NCBI GenBank assembly: GCA_030562195.1
Contig: CM060200.1
Coordinates: 39,777,084-39,841,083, forward strand
DNA from: Nipponacmea schrenckii
Lineage: Eukaryota; Mollusca; Gastropoda; Lottiidae
Direction of reading: 5' to 3'
Length of the DNA: 64,000 bases
Shown one piece after another: positions 24,801 through 36,800 of this stretch. Positions within the stretch are counted from its first letter, which is position 1. The number at the start of each line of letters is the position of its first letter. The notes under the pieces were generated by a model, which searched no databases, was not told where the DNA came from, and worked only from the letters and a program-made list of their open reading frames with translations. The position numbers were made by a program, and so were the translations under genes.

Positions 24801-27800
24801 AATATTGACGCTACTTTCTTCTTTAATATTTTTAGTCCATATTATATGAAATCAGACTAAGATCTATTGAGAAAAGGAAATGTTACAAGGAACTCATGGT
24901 AATTTTCAATTATGGTAGCTGTAATTTGAGGGTAATATATTAGGCCATTCGCCAATGCTCGGTAGTTTCCGTAAAATCTGTCTTAATGTCATCCGAGTTT
25001 ATATATTATTGTTGGTCGAATGTCCACTGCTGAAAATTGAACAATAAACCATATTGGCTGTCCTAGTGATTGACAGCACGCGTGGACAATAATATTGATA
25101 AATGGATGATATTGACCGATGTTTACTATTATTTTATACCGAGTATTTATAAAAAAAAATAATCGTTTATAGTAATGATCCTTAAAATCTATGTATGTCC
25201 AGAATTATCTACGTTTGAAAGTGAAAATGAGCACTCTGTAATATACAGAAAAAACACTGTTATATAGAAATAGAAAGTGAATTCCTTTTTTAAAGTCTAT
25301 TTATATAAGATATATATTAAACCCGAATGAAAGCCTTGAAATGTCTAATTTGTCTCTTAAAGACGCTGATTTATCTAATTTATCAGTGAGTAGGAACATC
25401 TTATTTCTCCAAATTACACCTCGACTTATTTCCAACAAAATATTTTCCTCTTAAAAATTCCCACGCTTTTTGTAATCAACTTTCAGTTTCCAATTTTCCT
25501 TTGATAGTTGATGGTATGGAAGTAGACAGATAGTTATACCTCTAAATCCTAATGATAATTATAGAATTATTCAACTAATTTCAGTGAAATTAATCTTGAA
25601 ACAGACGCCATAGCCTATTTTGCAAATTTTATTTATTCTAATAATGATGTTATTTAATATTTAAATTACATCTTTGACGTCAATGGCAAAACTTCACTTT
25701 TAGTATGTTTGGTCTTTTTTAAAAAAAAAAAATAGTGTAGGCTGTGACATTTTCTAAAAAAAATGTAGCCATTTAAGACTTTCTGTTATTTCAAGGATAC
25801 CTGTCTAGAAAATTTAATACAACGAAATCTTTGAAAATACATTCTATTCATCAAAGAAACAAATAAAATATTTGCCATGAATTTATCAACGATAATAAAA
25901 TGTCCGAAATAAATCCTAAAAGCTGATATCAATATTAGAAACTTAGATATAATGTGGATCTTTGTATGCTCTAACGGATATTTTTTTATACATATATTAA
26001 TATTATCTATGTTATTGGATAACAACTGGTCATCCTAATAATGATAATCCATCTTTATTAGCCCACATAAGAGTAGGACGTAAAACTCCATTCATTTCAT
26101 TTTTCATTTCTTGATAATGATAATACACTTCAACATAGTTTTTGCAAATAACAATTCACTCCATGTACTAAAAAAAAGTACATATTTTAACCTTAGTAAA
26201 TCTCGTATAAGAGACGAAGTCATGTTTTTCATAATATCACGTGATTTTCAGTCCGCCAATGAACACTCTTTTCCAAAGGTTTGTTTTGGTAAATATACAC
26301 GAACCAAAGATTTCGGGGATAGGAAATCATCATCTGAACAATTGGTTTAGGAGAATGAAAATTTTAAACAAAGAAATACATTTAAGAATAAGATACAGTA
26401 TTTAATAACAGAAGTCCACTGATAACTGGTTATCGCCCTTGTCAAATAAACCATAATAAATTGAAACTGTATATCAGTAGTCTAATTGGATTCGCCAACT
26501 TATTGGCAACTATCTGATGTATAGGGTATAATATTTCTTCTAGTAGTAATAAAGATAGGGGGAATAGGCTTGAAAAGGAAGTTCAGAAGCAAATTAATAA
26601 ATCGAAAATAAATGTTGTATATGCTGATATGGGGCAAAAATTCGACAAAGATAAGTTTCAAAACAAATTTATCGGAATGTAAAAATTTATTAAATCGGAG
26701 CCTATCTAGTCCAGTCTCTCCCGATTTACAGTTTTTTAGCTGCATAGACGGAAGTGCGAAAAGCGAAATCTCGCGTTTTTTTTACCTCAATCTCATCATC
26801 CACATTGCATAGTCCCTGACATCCAGACTACTTGGAGATAGTGTAACAAGGTGGTCTGGATGATGATCTTGAGGTCGATGGGAGCGAGATTGCGCACTTC
26901 GCGTTCCGTCAAAACTGCTTATCATTCCCCAAATGGTTGAAAAAAAAACGGGAGAATAGGGAGAGAAACACAACGAATAACTAGACTAATCGAGCTCCGA
27001 TTTAATAATTTTATATATCCGGATGGCGTAAAATTATTACTGAACGGGAAGAAGTCAAAGATATAATACACAGGATCGTTTATTAATGATATTTTAAGCT
27101 GACTGTGTAATTGGTGAGGAAAGTAAACCTAACCTTTACTTTTATTATACGTATCAGTCTACAGACAAAAATCTCAAATGTTTTTTTTTCGGTTATTTCA
27201 AAATTTTTTTCGAAGTGAAGCAAATTTAAATACACGTTTATTAAGGAAATGAAACAAAATTTATATTTTTCATTGGGGATTATTTGGGGAACTCAAAGGG
27301 ACCTATTACAGACTATCCTGTCAATACGTACCCGTGGTGAATCCCTTTAAAACAAATATGAAGTTTATCAATTTACCACAACATCGGAAAAATAGTTAAT
27401 GCTTTTTTTTCCGCAATACATGACAATTGGGTGATTGAAATTAAATTGAGATAATAAGGAAAATCATCTCGGTGCGTTGTATGATAATTATGATGGGAAT
27501 TAAACGACATATCAATTAATGCTGTTAATAAGTTGCTGGACACTAGCGCAGTAAACGTCCAATTCTAGATAATCCATACAACCCCCGGTGTTTCCAACAT
27601 CCTGAAAGTTGACCTTGTGCCCTTTTCCAAATTACATTATTAACACTAATCAATAAGCATTAGATTAGTCTATATCTTTAATTTCTCAATATTTATTTCT
27701 TAAATACATCTGACCTTTCCAACACAGCTGAAGTATTAAGGGTTTCATTCTTATAGACACCAGCTTAAAACTGGCCTATAACACTCCGATATAACACTCC

Positions 27801-30800
27801 GATATCATTTCAAGTTTTAGGGTACAAAGTTTCGTTTAAAATCCTGAAATTTATTGGTTTTCATTTCTTGAGAAATTTGTGTCGATTGTGCTTGGTGGGG
27901 AGCAGGTGAACCACCAAGACATATCTTTCCCTCTGTTTTTGAGATATTTGTTGCCCTGTCTGGTTTTTATATTTATTGTGATAATTTACTATTATAGTAT
28001 TATATAATGGAGATATATTACTACCAGTAGTTATACTAGAATAAAGACAGATTTAAATAGTAGAAGCTTATAAACGTGAGAAGAATTAAACTTAGATTTC
28101 AAGTTTCGTAATATGATAGAAACATTATAGATTGATGGTGAAATACGCGAGCTAAACGGTTCGTGACATTTTCTTTAGATTTGATGGAATTCGATCCGCC
28201 TATTTGTTCCACTGACCTCGTGCCATACTTCCCTTTTTTACAACTGGAACACAAAAACCATTACTATTATAGTAAAAAAATAACACCCAGTTCACGGTTT
28301 CAAAAACACTGTCATTTCTTCAAAATCTAAACCGTATAATTTTCTCTTCCTTATACACCGAGTTAAAATTTAAAGGGAAGGTACTAGCGATTATTTAAGA
28401 TAAAAAAATTTCTAAAACTGAAAAATGTTCTTTAAGTTTTAAAACTAACATTAGCTAGCATATTATAAGCTACCGACACAACCCTTATCTTGTCTGTTTT
28501 CTTTTAAGGTCCTTGATCGATTGAATAAAAATTCACATCTCAATATCCTTACTAATTTCACTTTCCATGTAACCTCACCGATTAGAACAAGTTTAATTAT
28601 CAAATTTTAAATAATGCTAGAGTGCACATTTCCTAATTACCCTCCCAAAAGTGTCAATTACACCCAGATTGAAAATCCCTCATCTACAATGATTAGTTAA
28701 GTGTACCGACGCTCACATGTTGATGTTTTTGGATAAGTCCACTAATAGACTTTCACCTCATCAATGAGTGGTTACACCTGACTCTGGAATTCTATACAGC
28801 ATTGGATGTGCAAACGGTGTAAGATGGATTACTGTTACCCCCCTGAAATACCCTTTTGCGACAGAGTGTGTTTATTATTCAATCCTTTGAAACGTTGTAA
28901 TGCTGTTTTCTAAAACGGCTGCGTATCACAAGCTTGGTGAAATTGAGCATTATTTGAAAATAGAAGAAAGTAAAATCGATTGCTTCATTCTCATAAAGTG
29001 AAAACCCCAGACAGTATCAAATGTGTAATAATTATCAACGTTATTTGTGCGATATAGTCAGTTGGGGCCGTTGGGAAAAAAACACCCACCTTGTTATGTG
29101 ATATTATAGAGTGTTAAAGGTTAAGTTCTAACCAATTGTAGAATTAACTATTTGCTAGAAGGAAGACATTTTAATATCTGACAGTATTTCATCATTTCAC
29201 TGGATTATAGGCAAAATCAATCATCGAGACATTTTGGAAATACCATAAAGGTCAAATCATCTACATGATCATTTGTTACAATACTGTCAAATATCTCGCC
29301 TTGCTAGACAAATTCATTTTACCCATTACTGAATGTCAAATTTGTCAGCAGTTTCTTGTAAGAAAGTCGAGTACATAACAGGTATCTGTGGGTTGTTGAA
29401 AGAGGGACTGAGACTTATTTTAGTTCAAAATGGAGTGTTTCGTCCTTCGCTTGTTGCTCATGAATGGGCTGAAACCCACTAATGCAATGCACGATCATGA
29501 AAGTTTCGAAAGGAATGTAGACATTTCGATTTTTCATTCCAAAACAAATGACTAGATCACGGAGATATTAGATATTAAAATGGATAGCACTACTGAGACC
29601 TATTTTGGCCATTCACAAAACCAACCTCGGTAATCATGATTCGATTTGAGAACCCTACATTGTCTGCAAAGTAATTTGCCGCAAAAGTCGAAGCAAATCG
29701 GTACACATTTCAATAAAAAAAAATCACACTATATTTATTCAGCCACAAATTGAGTCAATTGTGTTGAAAATCTTCAAGACAATTAGATTTATTATAGCCC
29801 GATCATCAGGATTGAAGCGATCTCATAGAATTGTTTGATAGACGTTTATCGTTAATTATGTAATGTAACGGTTAAAGTGTTTCTCATTGACACTAACTGT
29901 TGATTCAGTTGGATAGAGTAACACTGTAAGAATTATTGTTACCAGTTTGGTACATATCGAGCTTGTCATAAACAATCAAGTTTTCAGAATAAAACCAGTC
30001 TGATGCATGTAGCCTAGACGTGAAGGCATATTTTGGTATGTGGCTACAGTAGATGGTGTGTATGGGCTTCGTCTGTTCTTTGTTAAATAGCTGAGAGCTG
30101 TCGTTTATCAAACTTTCTCTAGAAAGGAACTTAATCACGTGCAATAATTGGACAGTGTACAATATCAGATGTATGTTTGCTTTATAGGTATGAGTTTTAG
30201 AACACTAAAATACCATTATAAGCTTACTGAACTCCAACAAGCCAGCATGGTAGCGTCGAATATTCAGAAGAAGGACAAATATTCACAGACACAGAAACAC
30301 TCAATACGGTTGAGAAAATATCTTTTACAGAAATATTTTACAGTGCAGTAACCGCTATTGGAATATAGGACACCAATCACGAACAGACTACAGATCAAAT
30401 ATTCGAATTTGACTAACATATTCATTACAATGTACTTGAAGATCTCCTTGATTCCAATCATTCCAATAGAAATTAGGTTACTCTGATATCAATTTGTTTG
30501 AGTCTTGTCATCTATCCCTCATTTTTCATACAATTCGATTAAAAGAAAGTCTCCATCAATCGTAGTAATACTGATAGTAGACTGACTGTTTGAAGTTTGA
30601 ATCTGACAAACTACAAGGGGATAAAGAGTCTGTTAATGTCGATTAATATGATTTACAGAATGGATAGACACGATTACACCTGGTTATCATTTTTAAATTA
30701 TTCAAACACAGAGAAATCAATGTTCTATTAAACCATAGACACTTGAACGTATTTTTATCACGGTCATTGTAAAGTACGATGTAATAACGTAATTCTCTTG

Positions 30801-33800
30801 ACCGCCAAAACATTAGATTGTGAACGAATATTTGTAAAATCTCTCTTACAGAGTTGTTGTTTCACTTGCAGTCCATTTCCATGTAATTCATTTCTCTTCT
30901 GTTCCCATGTTAAATCACGAAATACAACCTTCTATAACTTTTTCCAGAAATTTTTTTTGAAAGCTTTCCAATAGAAGTCACATAGAAGCCTTTAAGAATA
31001 ACCTCCCGCCTATCGAATCTCTCATTATCTCTCATTAAGAATTTCAGACATCAAATTCTAAATCTAGACCAAAAATTTAGTCAAAAATGGACATTCAAAA
31101 AACACCAAAAAGAAGGGAGAACTGGGAATTCTAAGACAATCATAAGCATAAAATCTTTAAGTGGTCTGAGTCCTATATTTGACTGCACGGAATGGCAACT
31201 CCATATCAGACACATGTGTTCAACTGAACTATTTGCACAAGGAAACATGTTTCGTGAGTTATTTTTTTCAGCCAACTCATAAAGCTGCTCAATACAAGCA
31301 CGTAGCTCTAAATAATGCTGGAGCATAGAAATACCAATGTTGCTTTAGAAACAGTCTTTTCATATGGCATTAGGTGATTCTCCGTTTCTTAGTCGACATT
31401 GGCTACATCAGAGTAATAAAAGATTGTGTGTTGATTCGTGGATGAGTAAAACAGAAAGTAGGCTACAAAGCACAGCAAAACAACAAAGACGGAAGTTCCA
31501 ATTAGGCTTCAGTTACCTTATAAAAATATATTAGGAAAAGGAACTACTAACCAAAACCTTACTTTATTACGCTGTTCATAACTTACAAACGACCTTGGTG
31601 GATCTGTACGATATCATACTTAAATTTGTTTTGATCTAATCTATTTGTCTCTCAAGCTAGTAATTAATGATGTCATGTAGCCATTTCCTATAGTAATTTT
31701 CTAGAATAATAAGAGAACAGCCGGTCATTATCTATTATAATGCCCGGCTAATATACCATTCTTTATCTTCTTAATCGAAGAGTTTCACTTCCGGTAAAAC
31801 ACAGGATCGATGTTAATTGTTTTTACAAGATTTGATTGGTGTAAATCATTGTAGGGTAGTTTATTGGAAAGTCATCAAACTCGAATGTATCCTGTGACTT
31901 TAACTTGAAATTACTGTTGTTGTCTATAAAATAGGATAATTTATTCTGAATGTTTGTGATTTATCCTCTACTAACAATTCACTTTCTATGAAACACGTTT
32001 GCACTCTAGCCAGAAATTCAAGGAGAGACAATGTCTGACATACTTTATATAGTAAATAATTAGGTCATTGATCTGTCTCCCGTGTGAACTTTCTAGTAGA
32101 TAACAGTGTTTTGACCTTACAAGGGCTGTTTTTGTGGTTTGGGTTTCTGGAAGCTGTAGCGAGCTAAGATAACGGGAGCGTCTGGAACGTTAGTCTCGAG
32201 CGTCTGATGGATTTGGTTATTTCCTAATCTCAACTAATTATCCCAGCTAGTTGACTATCAGAAAGATATCGGCTAATCTGTGAATGTTTGCTGCTTGGGA
32301 CCAAGGAGTAGGCCTATAATGCATATTTCGTTTCCCAAACAAATAGCGCATTGAAAGTGGAATTCTGAAACTCACTACGGATTTTTAAATCTTCCAGATA
32401 ATATTCCTTTAATATTAGGTCACATTCCATGTAAAATCTAATTTTAAATAAGATAGGACATGTTTATTTACTAATCATACACAGTTTATACAAATCTCTA
32501 CCGTGTGAATAAACGGTTATGAAAGGGGGTTATTAGGGTTAAGTAATATGGGTAGAACATTAGTTATGTTATTTATATTATAATATTATATATTTATATA
32601 ACCTGCACGTACCTACTACACCGAATAATAACACCTTGATATGAACCACGTGTTCACACCAACAGCAAGACCAGCACTGGTTATTAAAAACCATTTTAGA
32701 GTATGGCATAGATCACCAACAATATTAAAGCTTTTAGATTTTATTTTTCATTAATAGATTTTTTTAGTACCACCCTCTAATGGCGACCGCATTTAACGTA
32801 CGGCAGGGACCGCCAACAAATAGCTTTTATTTTTGAAGGTGTTTTATAAGAACACGATACCATACTTAAATTTGTTTTGATCTAATCTATTTGTCTCTCA
32901 AGCTAGTAATTAATGATGTCATGTAGCCATTTCCTATAGTAATTTTCTAGAATAATAAGAGAACAGCCGGTCATTATCTATTATAATGCCCGGCTAATAT
33001 ACCATTCTTTATCTTCTTAATCGAAGAGTTTCACTTCCGGTAAAACACAGGATCGATGTTAATTGTTTTTACAAGATTTGATTGGTGTAAATCATTGTAG
33101 GGTAGTTTATTGGAAAGTCATCAAACTCGAATGTATCCTGTGACTTTAACTTGAAATTACTGTTGTTGTCTATAAAATAGGATAATTTATTCTGAATGTT
33201 TGTGATTTATCCTCTACTAACAATTCACTTTCTATGAAACACGTTTGCACTCTAGCCAGAAATTCAAGGAGAGACAATGTCTGACATACTTTATATAATA
33301 AATAATTAGGTCATTGATCTGTCTCCCGTGTGAACTTTCTAGTAGATAACAGTGTTTTGACCTTACAAGGGCTGTTTTTGTGGTTTGGGTTTCTGGAGGC
33401 TGTAGCGAGCTAAGATAACGGGAGCGTCTGGAACGTTAGTCTCGAGCGTCTGATGGATTTGGTTATTTCCTAATCTCAACTAATTATCCCAGCTAGTTGA
33501 CTATCAGAAAGATATCGGCTAATCTGTGAATGTTTGCTGCTTGGGACCAAGGAGTAGGCCTATAATGCATATTTCGTTTCCCAAACAAATAGCGCATTGA
33601 AAGTGGAATTCTGAAACTCACTACGGATTTTTAAATCTTCCAGATAATATTCCTTTAATATTAGGTCACATTCCATGTAAAATCTAATTTTAAATAAGAT
33701 AGGACATGTTTATTTACTAATCATACACAGTTTATACAAATCTCTACCGTGTGAATAAACGGTTATGAAAGGGGGTTATTAGGGTTAAGTAATATGGGTA

Positions 33801-36800
33801 GAACATTAGTTATGTTATTTATATTATAATATTATATATTTATATAACCTGCACGTACCTACTACACCGAATAATAACACCTTGATAAGAACCACGTGTT
33901 CACACCAACAGCAAGACCAGCACTGGTTATTAAAAACTATTTTAGAGTATGGCATAGATCACCAACAATATTAAAGCTTTTAGATTTTATTTTTCATTAA
34001 TAGATTTTTTTAGTGCCACCCTTTAATGGCGACCGCATTTAACGACGTACGGCAGGGACCGCCAACAAATAGCTTTTATTTTTGAAGGTGTTTTATAAGA
34101 ACACGCTTTTGTGAAAAACGTATCAAAGGATGAAGACCGCGAACAAAATAAGAGATTGTATTTTTGATATATGTATTGGTTTTGTGAGTACATTCTCTTT
34201 TTGACTATCTCATTAGCAAATATAGCCAACAATATAACAGCATTTGATTTTTTTAGATCCATCCTTTTATCAGACCCACATTCCCTTGCCTGACATAACA
34301 AAAATATCAAAAATTAACCCGGAATGTTTTCCCTTTCAAGAAATTTAACCCATATATATTTGACCGTATATAGTATATCTGTCATATTAGCGATATGTGA
34401 TAATAACCGCGAGGAAGTGATATTCCATTAGATAGTCAGACAATTTGAATCTTGAGACAGATAGTGACAGTAATAAACAATGTTTAGGAAGTAAAAACAA
34501 CCCTTGGCTATAATATACTACTATTGGGGTTATACAGTAAGTTATAGTATTAAACATCTTGGTTAATCACAATATTACTGGAAATTGGGTTCCTTAAACT
34601 CTTATATGAAGAATCCTTCGCAGCATGTTCATAAAAACGTTTGTATATATACATAAACTGCCTTCGCCTTCGCAGTAAATATGAGAAAACGTCCAAATCT
34701 GGAAGTTGACCGATTACCAGCAACTGCGATCAAATCGGGAATAAGATTTCTGGCCTCGAAACAAGGGAGTCAATTTTTCTGCCAGATATCAGAAACTTAT
34801 TACCTTATGATAAATATGATATTCTGTGCGCTTATGTCGACCCCACCCTGCCATAGATCACATAATACTACATGATTCCATTTTGCTAGCAGACAGATCT
34901 GAGCAGTTTTAAAAATTCAAACCACTCGCATTTAGATTTAAAACTTCTTAAAATTTCTGAGATTAATCTCTGATTAATTCGAGACTTGAAAATATACAGC
35001 TGGTCATCCTAGGTCCTATATATAATTCTACGTGGCCTACTGATATAATATGGACCGATCAAAACATTCAAACAATTGTATCTGTCAAGGTTAGGTTCTA
35101 GTTTGAGAAATATCTATGATAGTTCTCTGCAACAATGCTTGCGATATAAATACAGTAGAACCTGTATTCAGAGTCCACTCAAGGGAGTACGATGTATGTG
35201 TTACGTAAAAGCTATGCACAAGGGTCATTATGTATGGTAAGAATACCTTTTCTCAATTGGTATAACAATATGTTTTTCTGTGTTTCAGCCACCGGAACCC
35301 CCTGAACGCTGGGAAGAAGATATATTAGAAGCCTATACTCTACCTCCTGCCTGTGCTCAGCCTGATATGGGTGTAGTTTATATAGATCACCATGTACCTG
35401 GCTTCAATATCACTAGTGAAGATTGTTTATATTTAAATATTTATACACCATGGGTAAGACATTCTTTCTGTTTATTTTTAAAAATCGCAATCTATCGTCT
35501 TTAATCAATCTAATTGAAACATAATTTCAAAATTTCGTTTTATTATTTCTTGAGTTTACATTCTGTACAATGGTAACTGAAAACTCGGTCGATGAGTTAA
35601 GTAAAAGCATAGTCACCTTATGTTTTATGAACAACTGTCAGTTATATTTGATAGTTCAATATTTCACGGGGACATTAGTGGTGTCGAAAATGCATGAAAT
35701 TGAGCCTTTCCTTTGATCGGTTACTTATTGTACAAGCGAACCAGACGCTGGGGTTTTCATTCTGTAAACTGTCAGTAATGGCTGAAATTGCGCTTTATGA
35801 GATTATGAAGCAAATGTTAGATATGTAGTCCATGTTTGATTTCCCAAGCTCGCATTCATAGTAAGTATTGCCATTATAATTACCAGGCATGTTTATAGAA
35901 CATGTAAACGTAGTTAGTATCAAATTGCTAGATTAAAAGTTAAAGAGTCCGTACTGTTATGCGACCTTAACTCAATCAATTAATAATTAAACCACAGTTC
36001 ATTGTTGGATATTATGAGTTGTGATTTTGACATACCCACAAAATATAAACCCTGAAACTGGGGGAATAGGGGATTATGAATAGGTCTAATTTTATTCAAA
36101 ATGATTTTTTTTTTACACCATTAGAGTATTTTGAATTAATTTCACTTAAATGCTTTTGATCTCTTTAATTGGATAAAATAGCTGTACCCATACCCGATTT
36201 TTTTCTTGTACCATGAAAATCAAAACTATAATCTATAAGATATTTAGAAATATATATATTACAATAATGAATATAATTTTTAAAAGAGCTTAATAGTTAA
36301 ATATATGAAATTCTATACCAGCAATTCACACTCTATTTTCAAGATGCGTCTATAAGAAATACCCACTGAAACTATTTTATTGTCGGGTAATTGCCGTAGG
36401 TGTAAATTGAAGAGATTTACTGTCCAGGTATAAATTTCTTTAAAAAACTTTCATTAATATAATTTGATAGATAAGGTTGAGCAAATAACCAATATGCCTT
36501 AAAATAATAACTAAGGAATGCAATAGTCTATGAATTGAGGGTGGATGATCTTGTTTCACTCTTTAAGTGTTACCATGGACAAATTATAAAAGGTTTTTTA
36601 TTTGGTGAATGAATTAGTTCTTGGTATCGTATGTAAATATACAATGTAGATGACCTAATTATCAAGGCATATAATCAGACTGAGGAATATTAAAGGGATT
36701 TTAATAGACTTTATAAGATCAATAATGTCAGCAAAATATGCTTGAATAATGATTACACAAACTTTCACTAATAATAAAATAATCACAACTCTTTATTTTT

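Larger units (their letters stand above)
16091..35288 (+). other. Intron 1 of the esterase gene (19.2 kb)
   Basis: Bounded by GAG|GTAAG and TTTCAG|CC. It holds three copies of the AAGGGATA MITE, a possible hAT-like element, the satellite at 20335-20990, the 34-bp array, a foldback, a duplicated dispersed segment and the 1,246-bp tandem duplication. I see no exon-like open frames in it. 27300-31600 in particular contains nothing I can name. Confidence 0.75.

Noticed and set aside
26500..26745. 81-codon reverse-strand frame considered as a retroelement piece
   Set aside because: No reverse transcriptase or endonuclease motif could be found; probably random in AT-rich DNA.
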